This document shows, one piece after another, positions 44,161 to 57,000 of a stretch of 64,000 nt of DNA. Position numbers and translations under genes: made by a program. The notes beneath the pieces are model-generated. The model was given only the letters and a program-made list of their open reading frames with translations. It had not been told where the DNA came from and did no database searches. The first letter of the stretch is position 1, and each line of letters begins with the position of its first letter. The stretch is from positions 43,075,716 through 43,139,715 of the forward strand of contig OZ026530.1 in assembly GCA_964019695.1 (NCBI GenBank), given 5' to 3'. The stretch is from Loripinus fragilis. Its lineage: Eukaryota; Mollusca; Bivalvia; Lucinida; Lucinidae.

Positions 44161-44640
44161 GTTTAAACATAAAAAAGTCAATAAAACGTAAAAAATCAAC
44201 TTTCTTTTTTAGTGAATTACATAAATTCTGAGTTCACGAGTGTGTTTATGGGGTATAAAAATGGGTGTAAACATAGTTTGCAACTTGGAAATGGCTGTAA
44301 AACACGACTGGAGCATTGGTTAAATTACAAATTGCAAAAGAAAATCCTGCTATGCTCCTTGTGCTATTAGAGTCATATTGTCGATATTGGCAGGTGGGGC
44401 AGGTATGGTGACGTCATTACCTTTTAGTGATGTCAATGAGGGATGCTTAAACATGCTAAGAGTCTTAAAGTTACTAATGTTGGTTCTTTATACCTTTTCT
44501 CTGAGAAAAGGAATATTTTGATCTGCCAATGTAAGGAAGCTGTCACGTGGTCATGTAAGATAGAAATTTCTTACATGAGCTGACAGCCTATCTTACATGG
44601 GCAAAGGTGGGAGACTATAATTTTCACTAACACATTCTTA
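44161..44640. other. Intergenic, partial related repeats
   Basis: 'ctgtcacgtggtcatgtaag' and 'atagaaatttcttacatgag' with 'ctgacag' at 44540-44590 form an inverted pair that resembles family P. The rest is unassigned. Confidence 0.4.
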
Positions 44641-44682
44641 TCTGGAGGCCTGGTCATATGTGTATCACAGTATTTTACTTTT

Positions 44683-44858
44683 ACAGTAAAGCGGAAGACA
44701 AAAAATTGTTTTTAAGACCGATAGTCGCTTAATGTAGGTCAAAAGTATTGCAGAATTCTCCCATGGTGCATTCAGCAGTACTTTTGACCTGCATTAAGTT
44801 ACCACATGGCTTAAAGACCTTTATTTTGTCTAAATATGAGTGACAGGTATCACTGTAC
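44683..44858. mobile_element. Fold-back element family B, diverged
   Basis: 'tacagtaaagcggaagacaa' and 'gacaggtatcactgta' ends; core 'aagtattgcagaattctccc' and 'gcattcagcagtacttttga'. Confidence 0.65.
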
Positions 44859-44956
44859 AGTATACTCAAACAAGCTAGTCAATCCCCAAAATTAAGTTAG
44901 ACAAAGTATAATTGAATTGAGTAAAACAAATTGGGCTCATTGTGAGAAAACAAAAT

Positions 44957-45030
44957 AATATGAGCCGCAACATGAGATTTCCAACAATGTGGTATGTGCA
45001 ACCAGCAAAGGCTCAGATCAGCCTGGGCAT
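44957..45030. repeat. Family H, left part only
   Basis: 'atgagccgcaacatgagatt' with 'tccaacaatgtggtatgtgc', then 'aaggctcagatcagcctggg'. The element stops where a family-T sequence starts. Confidence 0.6.
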
Positions 45031-45090
45031 ACCTGCGAAAAAGATTGGCAAGCCTCACATTTTATCTCTTTTTATTCCCCAACTTGTTTA

Positions 45091-45550
45091 GGCCAGAATT
45101 TTTTTATTAGTTGATTTACGAACCCTCCTACTGTAATTTTTCGGAAAGTAGGAAAAAAATAAAATTTAATTTCTAAAAAAATTTTTTTTTAATTTTATCC
45201 GCCGACTCTTAATATTAATTGTTTGGTTGAAAAAAATAATATATTTTTGAAGTTCTGTCTGTGCATTTTTGAGAGTGACACTGTTAAAAGTGATTGTCCT
45301 GTCCAGATTTTTAGGAAAATGATGAAATATATAAGGATTAAATACAGACTGTTGGTTTACTCACTAGTTTTACTGTTTTTATGGAGATATTAAAAAAAAG
45401 CTCTAAAAAAAAAAGCTCTGAAAATGACCAGTTAAATGACCAGTTAACTGGTCATTTTCAGAGCTTTTTTATTTTATTTTTTTTTCGTTCCCCAACCCTA
45501 AATCTGAAAAAAAAAATTACCGTAAATCAACTTATAAAAAAAATCTGGCC
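45091..45550. mobile_element. PIF/Harbinger-like fold-back element with TTA duplication
   Basis: Ends 'ggccagaatttttttattag' with 'ttgattta' and 'taaatcaacttataaaaaaa' with 'atctggcc' are inverted. TTA flanks both sides (45088-45090, 45551-45553). The core 'ctctgaaaatgaccagttaa' is mirrored by 'ttaactggtcattttcagag'. Removing it restores the family-T sequence 'cttgtttaataaattcaata'. A TTA duplication and GG terminus fit PIF/Harbinger. Confidence 0.8.
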
Positions 45551-45642
45551 TTAATAAATTCAATAAAAATGAGCACTCGTGTAAGATCCTCTGCCAGGGT
45601 GTGATGATGCAAGTGAAATTTTGTGAGCATGCCATCAGTTTA

Positions 45643-46008
45643 GGCCAGCATTTTTTTATAAGATGATTTACAAACCCTCCTACTGTAATTTTCCGTTAAG
45701 TAGAAAAAAAATTCTAAAATTATTTTTATATTTTATCTGCCGACTTGTTTCGTTGAAAAAAAAATATTTTAGGTTCTGTCTGTGTATTTTTGAGATTGAC
45801 ACTGTTAAAATTGATTGTCCTATCCAAATTTTTAGGAAAATGGTAAAAAATTTAAAGATTTAATACAGACTGTTGGTTTACCTTACTAGTTGTACTATTT
45901 TTTCTGGAGATTTTTTTTATAAAATGGTCATTTTCAGAGCTTTTTTATTTATTTATTTTTTCATCCCACCGACCCTAAATCTGAATTTTTTCCCTGAAAT
46001 CAACTTAA
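45643..46008. mobile_element. Second PIF/Harbinger-like copy, right end degraded
   Basis: Left end 'ggccagcatttttttataag' preceded by TTA; shared interior 'acaaaccctcctactgtaat' and 'gttctgtctgtgtatttttg'; the right terminus has changed to 'gaaatcaacttaatcccaga'. Confidence 0.65.
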
Positions 46009-46274
46009 TCCCAGAGCCCTTGGAAACCCACCATGCAAAAGAATATAGCCTTCTTCAAAAATAGGAGTCCCAGCACCAAAAATGTGAGTTCAGGGCTGCA
46101 CATCAACAGTTAGTGAAAGCTCTTATTTGGTGTGGTACTGTATTGTATGCAATGATCTTGGCACTTCATTTCTTATTTTCATCAATACTTTATTTATAGT
46201 TCTATCAAGATACAAAAAACTGTAAAAAATTATTTTCCCAAATGAAATAAAATTTAAAGAATTTCATTCTCCTT

Positions 46275-47427
46275 TAACACTTTCACTGCCAAGCACCTCA
46301 AAAAAGCAATACCTCAGTGCCAGGCATGTTTCAAGGACTCCTGAATATTGCGGGTATATGGGTTCAACACAGAGTATCACCAGAACCATTCAACAAATTG
46401 CTGTGAACCATTCACAGAATGTTGCTTATATATAAAACATTCATTTGAACCAATAATAATAAAAAATAGTCGCATGTCCTTTGGCGGCCATTTTGGAAGC
46501 CTTATTGAAATATGAAAAAAATGCCTATATACAACTTTTTTTATGCAAAAAGATAAAACATCCATCTATGGAACTCAAGTCCAAAACAGCCGCCTCAAAC
46601 CACACTGCCGACTCTACAAGCTCAAGGTGGCACAAAAACGGTACACTCGTTTTGTAGCGATCTTAGAGAGCACATCTGCTGTCTTAACACTCAAAGCGGC
46701 TCCAGAAGCCCACTGAAGCGGCTCTCTGAGCCACGTGAGGAAGCAGCCATTTTAGAGCCGTTTTTGAGAGCCTGTTTGCTTTCTTTGGCGGCTCCATGAG
46801 TCCAGGGCTCCCTAATCGGCTCCTAAGCCGTTTCGGGGAGCCAGGAAGCTGTTTTGGAGCCGTTTTCCTCGAATATATAATGCGCGTAAGTGCTCTCCAA
46901 GCGTCACTTGACTATTAGAGTCAACCACAACAGGTAAATCCCCTGAAGAGTCTTCATATAGACGAAACCATGGTCGGGTTATCGTTAGCGTTATTGCCAA
47001 GAGCAAGGCCAAAGGGCAAGTCCACAGCTTTGTTTAAACTGTCTGGGTCTTCGCAGCCACTTAACTTATCTTATAATAATTTATTCAGATATTATATTTT
47101 GTAATCAGAAATAAATCAAAATATTGCAGTTGAAGGGCGTCCTGTATGTCTTTCCCTTGGACACGTTTTCGTTGTTTTGATTTCCGCCAAATCTCATGGC
47201 ATTACAAATATTTTTGTAAAGTTCATTCTTGTACAGAAAATTGCGTAACATCCAATACGATATTATCATGTCCCCTGAACATTTTGAAATAAAGAACAAA
47301 GATTTACGTCCCTTATAAGGGTTAAAATAGACAGCTATCAACCATGCCTCTAAATTTCGACTGTAGTTGCGTTTGGCAGTGAACGGTAAATTCCACTACA
47401 GTCGCGTTTGGCAGTGAAAGTGTTAAT
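46275..47427. mobile_element. 1.15-kb element with TTAACACTTTCACTGCCAA ends
   Basis: 'ttaacactttcactgccaag' (left) and 'tttggcagtgaaagtgttaa' (right) are exact inverted 19-mers counting TTAA. An internal near-copy 'ctgtagttgcgtttggcagt' lies at 47359. The middle (46610-46865) is richer in GC, with about nine 'cggctcc'/'gagccgttt' words. No coding content; TTAA at both ends suggests a piggyBac-like target duplication. Confidence 0.65.
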
Positions 47428-47691
47428 TGTTTTTCTAAGTATATTATGCACACAGGCAAGATACTAAGATTTAATCCTGAAAAGCTCTGCCCATTTAAAT
47501 ACTTGAAACACAGAAGACATGGAGCCTCTATTAATAGCTGTGCATGATTCAAAAGGAGTGGGGCAATGCAGCAAAAAGAATCATCATCATCCAATATGAC
47601 TTATAGCATTCCATTTACTTAAATAATGCATTTACTTAACTATTCCATTTACTTAACTGTTCCATTTACTTGTCTATTCCATTTACTTAAC

Positions 47692-47891
47692 TACTGTAAA
47701 TCTGAAAATTTTCGCGAGGGTTTTGTTTTTCGGGAAACTTCGCAATAAAATCCTCGCAAAATCGAGAAATCATTCTGTCGTTTACTGATATTGGTAAATC
47801 ATGCCCTAGTTGCGACTTTTAAACGTTGCAAATGTGTCTTTTAACGCCATTCGCAAAGATAAAATTCTAACAAAAATTTCCGGCTTTACAG
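47692..47891. mobile_element. Fold-back element family I
   Basis: 'tactgtaaatctgaaaattt' with 'tcgcgagg' mirrors 'ttccggctttacagta'. Interior 'aaatcatgccctagttgcga'. It ends 16 bases from the stop codon of the minus-strand gene, so it would lie in the 3' UTR. Confidence 0.7.
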
Positions 47892-47907
47892 TATTCCATT
47901 TACTTGA

Positions 47908-48045
47908 CTAGGTAATTGTTGCAACATAATCTTTGGTATCCTGTCCGCAACCATTTACAGCAATACACTGGTACTTTCCACCATATTTACTGTCTATATT
48001 GCTGGCATATATGGTGGCTTCATACTCGAATAAGTCTGGCAAACT
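47908..48045 (-). CDS. Ig-domain exon 2 with stop codon
   Basis: It starts after 'tatcgttacag' (minus strand) in phase 0 and encodes 'SLPDLFEYEATIYASNIDSK' and 'YGGKYQCIAVNGCGQDTKDY' with VATIT, then TAG. The Y-x-C motif and the closing beta strand complete the Ig fold begun in the previous exon. The extra Cys in NGCGQ could pair with 'CFNNC' upstream. Confidence 0.85.
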   Translation of the reverse strand, partial: SLPDLFEYEATIYASNIDSKYGGKYQCIAVNGCGQDTKDYVATIT

Positions 48046-51000
48046 CTGTAACGATAAAAGTACTGTAAACCACTTAATATTATACTGTAAACCACTTAAT
48101 ATCATACTATAAACCACTTAATATTATACTGTAAACCACTTAATATTATACTGTAAACCACTTAATATACTGTAAACCACTTAATATTATTAAAATATTA
48201 TACTGTAAACCACTTAATATTATTCTGTAAACCACTTAATATTTGCAGCATCAACATTTGGTGATTTTTTATGACTGCCATATTGGCACCTTTTAATTTT
48301 GGTGGTTTCTCAATTGAATGTCTTTTGAAAATATATTCTAATCTCCTTGGGGCTACTATTAAAGGAAAAAATATTGGAAAGATATTATTTCCATAAATAG
48401 TAGATAGCTTCTAAGAAGCTGTTTCATTTACGTTCATATATATTCTATCAGTGTTTTTTGGCAGTACGGACAACAACATTCTACATGCATCCAAGGCACA
48501 TATACCCTATTGCAGAAGTATATCATCATAAGTTGTACTATGACATCATCCACGTGATATTGGTAAAATATGAAGTTATGTATCAGTTTATCTAGTGTTG
48601 TCGGTTTATCATCTTTTATTGACACTAAGTTTTATAGTGTTTATTGTGGGATTTAACATCACATATCATGTTCCTGGAAAGGCAGTTTATATTTGCTGAA
48701 GACCCATAAGGGTTATTTGGTTGATGAAGGCAATTATGAAGTCATTAAGAAATCTGCTACCTTATTGGTTTGCTCTCTGCTGGGAAGGGCTGCAAGTTGG
48801 CTGCAATCACACGCTGCAAGTGTGTCTATGGGTTGCCGTTTTAGTATTTATTCCTTATTTATGGATATCCATAAATAATTTATGGATATCCATAATTCAT
48901 TTATAGATATCCATAAATCGATTTATGGATATCAAATATTCAACTGATTTATGGATATCCAAAAAGGATTTATGGATATCCAAAATTCATTAATGAGTAT
49001 CCTTAAATGAATTATGGATATCCATAAATGATTTATGGATATCCTTAAATGAATTGTGGATATCCATAATTGATTTATGGATATCCTTAAATGAATTATG
49101 AATATCCATAAATAAGGAATAAATACTAAAACTGCACCCCATATGTGTCCAGGAAAGTTCTTACTGACTGCCATCTGCTGCTGTTGATTTGAGGACCAGT
49201 GTACTGGAGTATGATGCCACATGCGCCGGAGACATTGGCAATGACAACAGACAACTGTGGCATAACAACCGCACTATGATCCCTTGGATCTGGTCTTAGT
49301 TTTGACCTCTAATGCTCACCCAGGTCAGTAAACTGAACTCAATCTCATATACTCAGAGAAATAATTGCCTTATGTGAGGATCTGGGTGGGGGTCTGGTAT
49401 TCACTATTCATTAAAAATTTAGCCTATTATTCATCTCATTAAAATTTTGGGTTATTCATTAAAATAAGACCTATAGTTCATTGAAATCTGATTATTCACT
49501 ATTCATTATTTTTTTCTTCTATTCATTAAAAAATAAGTATTATTCATTATTTTTTAGGCACTCATTATTCACTATTAATTATATTTTTGGCTCATTATTC
49601 ACTATTCATTATAAAAAGGGTCATTATTCACTTATCATTGGACCCCATCCAGACCCACTTATGTGGCCCATAAAATCGTTGATGATGAAAGGAAATTTGC
49701 AATTCAGGCAAGCCAGATGGAAATCCATAAATGACTAAGCCTCTTACTTTCACCAGGACATTAAGTTAAAGTCTGATTACCAAAACATATGTTTTACTTG
49801 TCAATCAACACAAACAATGATTTGAGGCAGTGCATGAGATTTCCAACAATGTGATATGTGCGACCAGCAAAGCCTCAGATCAGCCTGCGCATACCCGCAG
49901 TCTGATCAGAGCCTTTGCTAGTCGCTTGAGTATTCTATGATTGTTAAGCTACTGATTAAATACCATTTGGAGTGTCTAAGCTTAAAAGGAGGCTTCAGAG
50001 GCTCGTCCGAGTCTACACTTGTCAAAATGTCAAATTGTTGGAAATCTCATGCCCCGGCTCATTTATCAGTCACCCCTTATATTCACTGAATTGTTTCAAC
50101 AAAACCTAATAAACGTTTCCTATCTCACGGCATGCTACCTTTATCAGGTCATGATGACGTTGCACTTTTTTGAATGACGTCGCTAATGACGCTGAATCTA
50201 CACAAAAATAAAAAAATACGTCATAATCGCTAGTTTAAATATAGCAATAAGTGAGCAAAGCTCACATACCCCCGGCGGTAGCCATCAGATGTTGTAACAC
50301 TTTCAGAGAAAAGACAAAATTGTCAAAGATTTCATAATCCTAAATCAAGTAGTTTCTGAGAAAACTTTGATGAAAAATGTCCATATGTGTTATATAAGAG
50401 TGACAGAAGGAAAAATTGAAAATTTGAAAAAAGAAGGCAAAATGAGGATTAGCACCTTAGTTTTCATTTACACAATACACTTCTCCTACCTGAAAGTACA
50501 CAAATAATTTCATAATCCTAAGTAAAGTTGTTGCTGAGAAAACTCTGACAAAAACGTCCATATGTGTTATATAGGAGTGACAGAAGGAAATATTGAAAAA
50601 GAAGCCAAAATGAGCTTTAGCATGTTTATTTTCATTTACACAATACACTTAGCCTACTTGAAGGTGTACACTAAATTTGAAAACACTGGCTCCAATAGGA
50701 GCCGAGAGATCTGCGACAGAAATTTTCATTGGAGAGAAAGAAAAATGAATAAATAAAGGGACTGATAAGCAATATGTGGCTGTTCTTTTGTTACACAATA
50801 CAACTAATCACTATCAAGCTTTGTACCAAATTTCAGAATCCTAACTCAAGTAGTTGCTGAGAAATCTTTGACAGAAAAAAATGTCTATATGTATTATCTA
50901 AGAGTGAAAGAAGGAAAAAATGAAAATTTGAAAAAGAAGGCAAAATGAGGATTAGCATCTTAATTTCCATTTACACAGTACACTTTGCCTTCCTGAAGGC

Positions 51001-54000
51001 GTACACAAAATTTGAAAACAATGACTCCAATAGGAGCTGAGAAATCTGTGACAGAAATTTCCATTGGAGAGAAAGAAAAATGAACAAATAAAAGGACTGA
51101 TAAGCAATATGAGGCTGTTCTTTTCTTACACAATACAACTCATCACTATCAAGCTTTGTGCCAAATTTCAGAGTCCTTACTCAAGTGGTTGCTGAGAAAT
51201 ATTTGACAGAAACAAATGTCCATATGTATTATATAAGAGAAAAAAGAAGGAAAAAATGAAAATTTGAAAAAAGAAGGCAAAATGAGGATTAGCATCTTAA
51301 TTTCCATTTACACAGTACACTTTGCCCTCTTGAAGATGTAAACAAAATTTGAAAACACTGGCTCCAATAGGAGCTGAGAAATCTGTGACAGAAATTTCCA
51401 TTGGAGAGAAAGAAAAATGAACAAATAAAGGGACTGATAAGCAATATGTGGCTGATCTTTTGTTACACAATACAACTCATCACTATCAAGCCTTGTACCA
51501 AATTTCAGAATCCTAACCCAAGTAGTTGCTGAGAAATCTTTGACGAAAAAAAAAGTTTACAGACAAACAAACAAACAAACAGACAGACAGACAGACAGAC
51601 AAACATAATTACAGAAAAGGCAAAAACTATATACCCCCTATATACTTCTTACCGGGGGTATAAAGAGTGTTCAACAATGGGTAAACTGATAAATAGAATA
51701 CCAGGTTCGCGTCTTTTGATATCAAGTTTACCAGGCTCGGCTTTGAGAACGCATGTTGAATCGCTCGGCAAGCCTCGCGATGTCAACAAGCGTTCTCAAA
51801 ACCTTGCCTGGTAAACTTGATATCAAAAGACACTCACCTAGTATTCTCTATTTATACCACTTACCAAACAATTGTTGAAGCAATGCCATGTGACCTTGGG
51901 ATTCGGATGACCTGTTACATGGCAAGTTAATTCAACTGAATCACCAGCTTTCCAGGATCCTGATGCTACTGTTACAGATGTGATTTTAGGAGCTAAAAAT
52001 AGAAGATCTTACATGAGTGTACCTGTATTATTGAATGTATTAAAGAAGCTGAGAAAAAACAGCAAGCCTCGCATTTTATCGTTTTTTTCACAACACGTTT
52101 TAAGAATTGATGCAAAAACAGCTGCATGAACATATACTACAATTATCCGACTACAATAGCTAGAAGTATTTTCGCCCAAATGTACAAATTTCTGGTAGAA
52201 AAAGTATATTTACAACTTTTGCGTATGAACTTTTCAAGGTCAAAATGAAAAATTGTAAATAATACCAGAAATACATATAATTGGGCCAAGTACTTCTAAA
52301 TATTGTAGTCAGATAATTATAGTTCATGTATATGCAGATGGTTTTCTCTAAAGTTCACACAGCGTATCACAATATTGAAAACGGTATCAAACCAGGAAGT
52401 GACTCTAAAAAGACTGATAAGCATTTTGCCGATTGCTCAAAAGTTGTATGTCGGGGCGTAAAGTGATCTATGTGAGATGTTTAAATTGTTCATACAACAA
52501 TGTGGTCAAAGGTATCCGTCTCCTTGATAAAAAAAGCAATTTTGTTTATACAGGAAAATATTCATGCAAGTAAGAGCTTTTGAAAGATATATCCCCTTAA
52601 GGTTCATGTTTTATTTGTCTTTTTGTTTGTACATAATGATTCTTAGCCACAGATTGTGGAAGCGTACAACTAACACACTGGTGAATGTATACGTCGATTT
52701 GGTGGTATTTACGCGTATTGCCGGTACTTCATAGACCGGAAGTGGTATATATTGGTGTTAATACTATGTAGAAAAAACATGCCATATGCCTAAAGGACTA
52801 TAAAATTAGATCATTTTTAAGTATTTAATATGTGCATGGCGATTTATGTAAGCATTTAGGAATAGATTCGAGTACCGATCATCCAGATCGGTACTCGAAT
52901 CTATTCCTAAATGCATACATAAATCGCCATCTGCATGCCGAATACTTAAAATGATCTAATTCTATAGTCCTTTAGGCATATGGCATGTTTTTCTACATAG
53001 TATAAAGGCCAATATCTACCACTTCCGGTCTTTAAGTTACCGGCAATACGCGTAAATACCACCAAATCGACGTATACATTTACCAGTGTGACTAAAGTAT
53101 AAACACAAAACGTGCATGTACTCTTAACTTTGTCTATCAACTGCCCAGCAGCAGGGTGAGATAGCTTGAAGGTGAAAGTGGAGCATACGTAGTAAAGAGG
53201 TACAGTAAAGGTATAAAGTGAAAGTAGGTCATATTACAGCAAAAATTGTTAATGATATATATTTAATTTAAGTGAACATCACACCATTCAGCTTACACTT
53301 ACATTGAAAAAATTAAAATTTTATTGATTCATTTTTTACTTTCCAAAGGATGAAAATATAATTTCTTGAAAATATTCAAAAATACTCACGAACACATGAA
53401 GGCTGAGTATAATTCCCACAGTATTTATGGTCAATCTCGTAGTTGTTAATACACATGCGACGTCTTATAGCATATCCTGTTAACTGGGCCGTGTGTTCAT
53501 TACAACTTGACCATGCTGTCCAAGATGCCCAGTGACGACCTGAATAAATAAACATTAACCCTTTTCAGACCAATGTGATTTTCCAAAAGCTACATGCAAT
53601 AATGACACTTACAGAATGGTATAATTTGTTTATATTGAGGTGTCATTGGTTTTACTTTCCAAAAAAATATTCCCTTGTCTAAAGATTGATTTTGTCTTAG
53701 CAAACAGTGCAGACACTGAGGCATCGGAGTCTTCACTGTTTGCCAAAGTACCCATTTAGGGGCTTCCAGTCCTCACAGGGTTAAAGTAGCCACATTACGT
53801 AAAATAAGCCCAATATGTAAGACCTGGCCCCCGAGGTTATAAAACTTTTTCATGCTCAACTCAACTGAGCTCGAAATGTTAACTCCTCATAAAAGATAAA
53901 ATACTGACAAATGAAGAAGTTTCTTGTTTTAAGTCTCTCAGATTTTGTATTTATCATGCTTATAAATGTTAAAATGCCAACAATTGTTGGCATTTTAACA

Positions 54001-57000
54001 TTTATGAGCATGCTAAATTTCGTGCTCAGCTCAGTTGCGCATGAAAAAAGTTTTATAACCTCGAAGCCAGGAATTGCCAAAATCATAGATCTCAGGCCAA
54101 CCCATGGCACCATAGGGAATAGCCACAAGAACACAAGCAGTGGCATACACTTTACTTCCTCAGCAAATTAGATGATTGCACAACTAGAAATGATCTGTCA
54201 AACCGCATCTAGGTGTATACAAACAACATGGCACATACCAGCCTGTGTACCCGTTCAGTCTGATTAGTGTCTTTTTAGTTTTCTCTCTTTAAAGTATATC
54301 TTAACTTATTTCACGCAAAATGTCAATATCATAGGTAGATCTAGTCGCCAAAGCCAAGCAGGATAGTTTGAGCCTTATCTGGTCACATTGTTTTCTTGCA
54401 GAGAGACTTATACAGACAGAGAACGCAATTAAACTGATCTGCCTTTGATGTTATCATAAACATTTAATATCAATTTTACAAAACATGCTTTGGTGGTAGA
54501 TCCATTTATAACTCCAATTGTTATGTTTTTAGAATTAATTTTTCGTGATAACTTTTTTATGTTTAATTTTTAGCAATATGTGTTCGCAATGAATATGCAA
54601 AGTTTCGTGAAAATAATCTCCTCGCAAATCGGTGAAATCACTATGTCGTTTACTGATATAGTTAAATCATGTACTAGTTGCAAATATTTAGCATCGCAAA
54701 TATGATATTTGACGCTATTCGCAAAAAATAAAATTCTTGCGAAAATTTCCTGATTTACAGTACATTTTGGTCATAAGCGCAGTTATATATCAATTGCTTC
54801 AACTTCTGCGTCTAATTAGGCTACACATTGTGTGTAATTCCAACAACTATGTTGATAGTCAAACTTTTGATTAATTAGACTTAACCCTTAAAGCGTCAAT
54901 CACGACTGCAGCAGACGGCACATTTTGCGACATTTTTCCTAGTTTTCGACACAAATAAAGTATGATATTTCATGAGAATCGTCTGCCAATATCATGGCTT
55001 ATTTGTTAGTTTTGAAAAAAAACAAGCAAACTTTGAAACTGTCGTCTGCTGCAAATTATAGGTGGCGCTTTAAGGGTTAAAGATCAACTTACAATGACTA
55101 ACAATATGCTGACCATGGTGTACAGTGGTGTGGGTAACAGTCACATGATGGTTTGGTGTCGTTGATTGGTGATGCACTTGTGGAGTGCTGTAGGCATTGG
55201 TCAAATGATGCTTAGGAGTGGTTGGTGTTTGATGTTGATTAGTATGCTGCTGCTGATGATTGGTGGTCACTGATGGCGTTGATGTCAGCTGATGCGTTGA
55301 AGCTATTGATAAACCATGGGTGTTTGTAGTCACATGCTGGTTTGGATTGATCGACGTCACATGATGTGAATTGGTTGTCACGTGGCTGTGAACAGTTGGT
55401 TTTGTGGAATGCTGGGTAGATCTTTGAGAAGTTTTTACTGACGTCACTTGTTTATGTGTTGACACATGATGTGTTGATTTTGTGGAATACTGAGTAGATA
55501 TCTGAGACGTTTTTATTGACGTAATCTGTTGTTTATGTGTTGATCGTTGATGGGTGGTTGTTACTGTTTGAGGTGGCGCCACTGTAAATCCTGAACCAGA
55601 TTTTGTACTTGAAATGACATGGGAAGATGTAAAACTTGAACTGGATTTTGAACTGGAAAGAGAAGCAGACGTCGTTGAAGAGCTGGTACTGGGTTTTGTA
55701 CTGGAAGTTGTGGCTGTGGATGTTGATGGTGTCTAGAAACAGAAGAAACAAACAGTACAAATGAAGAGCAAATGGTACTATAAAGAAAACACAACACTCA
55801 TCCCTTAACCAAAACATTTGAAAATTGGATTCTAGATGGTGTCTAAAAACCGATGGAACAAACAGTACAAATGAAGACACAACCCTCATCACTCAGCCAA
55901 ATACTGAAAATTGAACTTTAAAAATCACTGTAGGCTGACATTCTGTGTAACAACTTAAAACACAATCATTCAACAGAAGGTAGTGCCACATTAGCTTAGG
56001 TAAAGTCAAAGAAATTAAAGAACTAGGACAAAGTCATATAAAGGGCCACCTATAATTCGCAGCAGACGGCAATTGCAAATTTTGCTGCTGCTTCAAATAT
56101 AACAACTAAGGCATGATGTTTCATGAAAATCGTCTGCTAGCAGACGATTCTCATGGAATATCATACCTTATTTTTGTCGAAAATGAGGAAAGAAGTCACA
56201 AAATTTGTCGTCTGCTGCAGTTGTGATTGGCGCTTTAAGGGTTAAGTGTGAAATATAAGTCAAGGTCACTGAGTCAATGTAGGTACTCAAACCGTATTCA
56301 CAGGACAATGACCCATATGTAAAAGAAATGAGCAAACCGCAAAAAATACACAAAAACACGCTATCAATACACAGTTTTGTATCTTATTACAGCGTTTTGC
56401 TGTGGAGGGCTTAACAAACTACTTTTAAGCACAACACATTGATTTTGGTTCTCTTAGATTTTACCAAAGTTGTTTGTTAACGCTTTGTAAACCACTTAGC
56501 TTTTCGTATAAGTGTATTATTTGTGGTTTGCTACACTTTGAATAGTTTCATTTGCGTTTTGTTAACACATTTAAGCTAAATGGAATTTCCCACTATTATC
56601 AATTGAACCGACCCATTTCGGTTTAAGGGTTGTACGGTGGTATTTTACTTTTTCATTTCAATTGAATACTCTGTAAGCAAACAGTGGAGACACTGATCAG
56701 ACGCCATATTTTGTTGTGTTTGATCAGGGTCTGCACTGTTTGCCTATATCTCACAAAAAGGACGCTAGGCTTATATGGGTTAATCTTCTACTTAACCTCC
56801 ATCTGAGGCATGTACGTTGATAGTAGTTTGTTTCAAGAATCTCTCCAATAGTTCAACTTGGTAACTTAGATGATTCATTATCTGTTTTTCAAATTTCCAG
56901 GAGGGAAGATAGAGTTGGGGTATTATTATAAAGATCAAGTGAACATCATTATTTTCATTTGCATTTTGTTAATCTTCTACTTTACCTCCCCCCGCGACAT

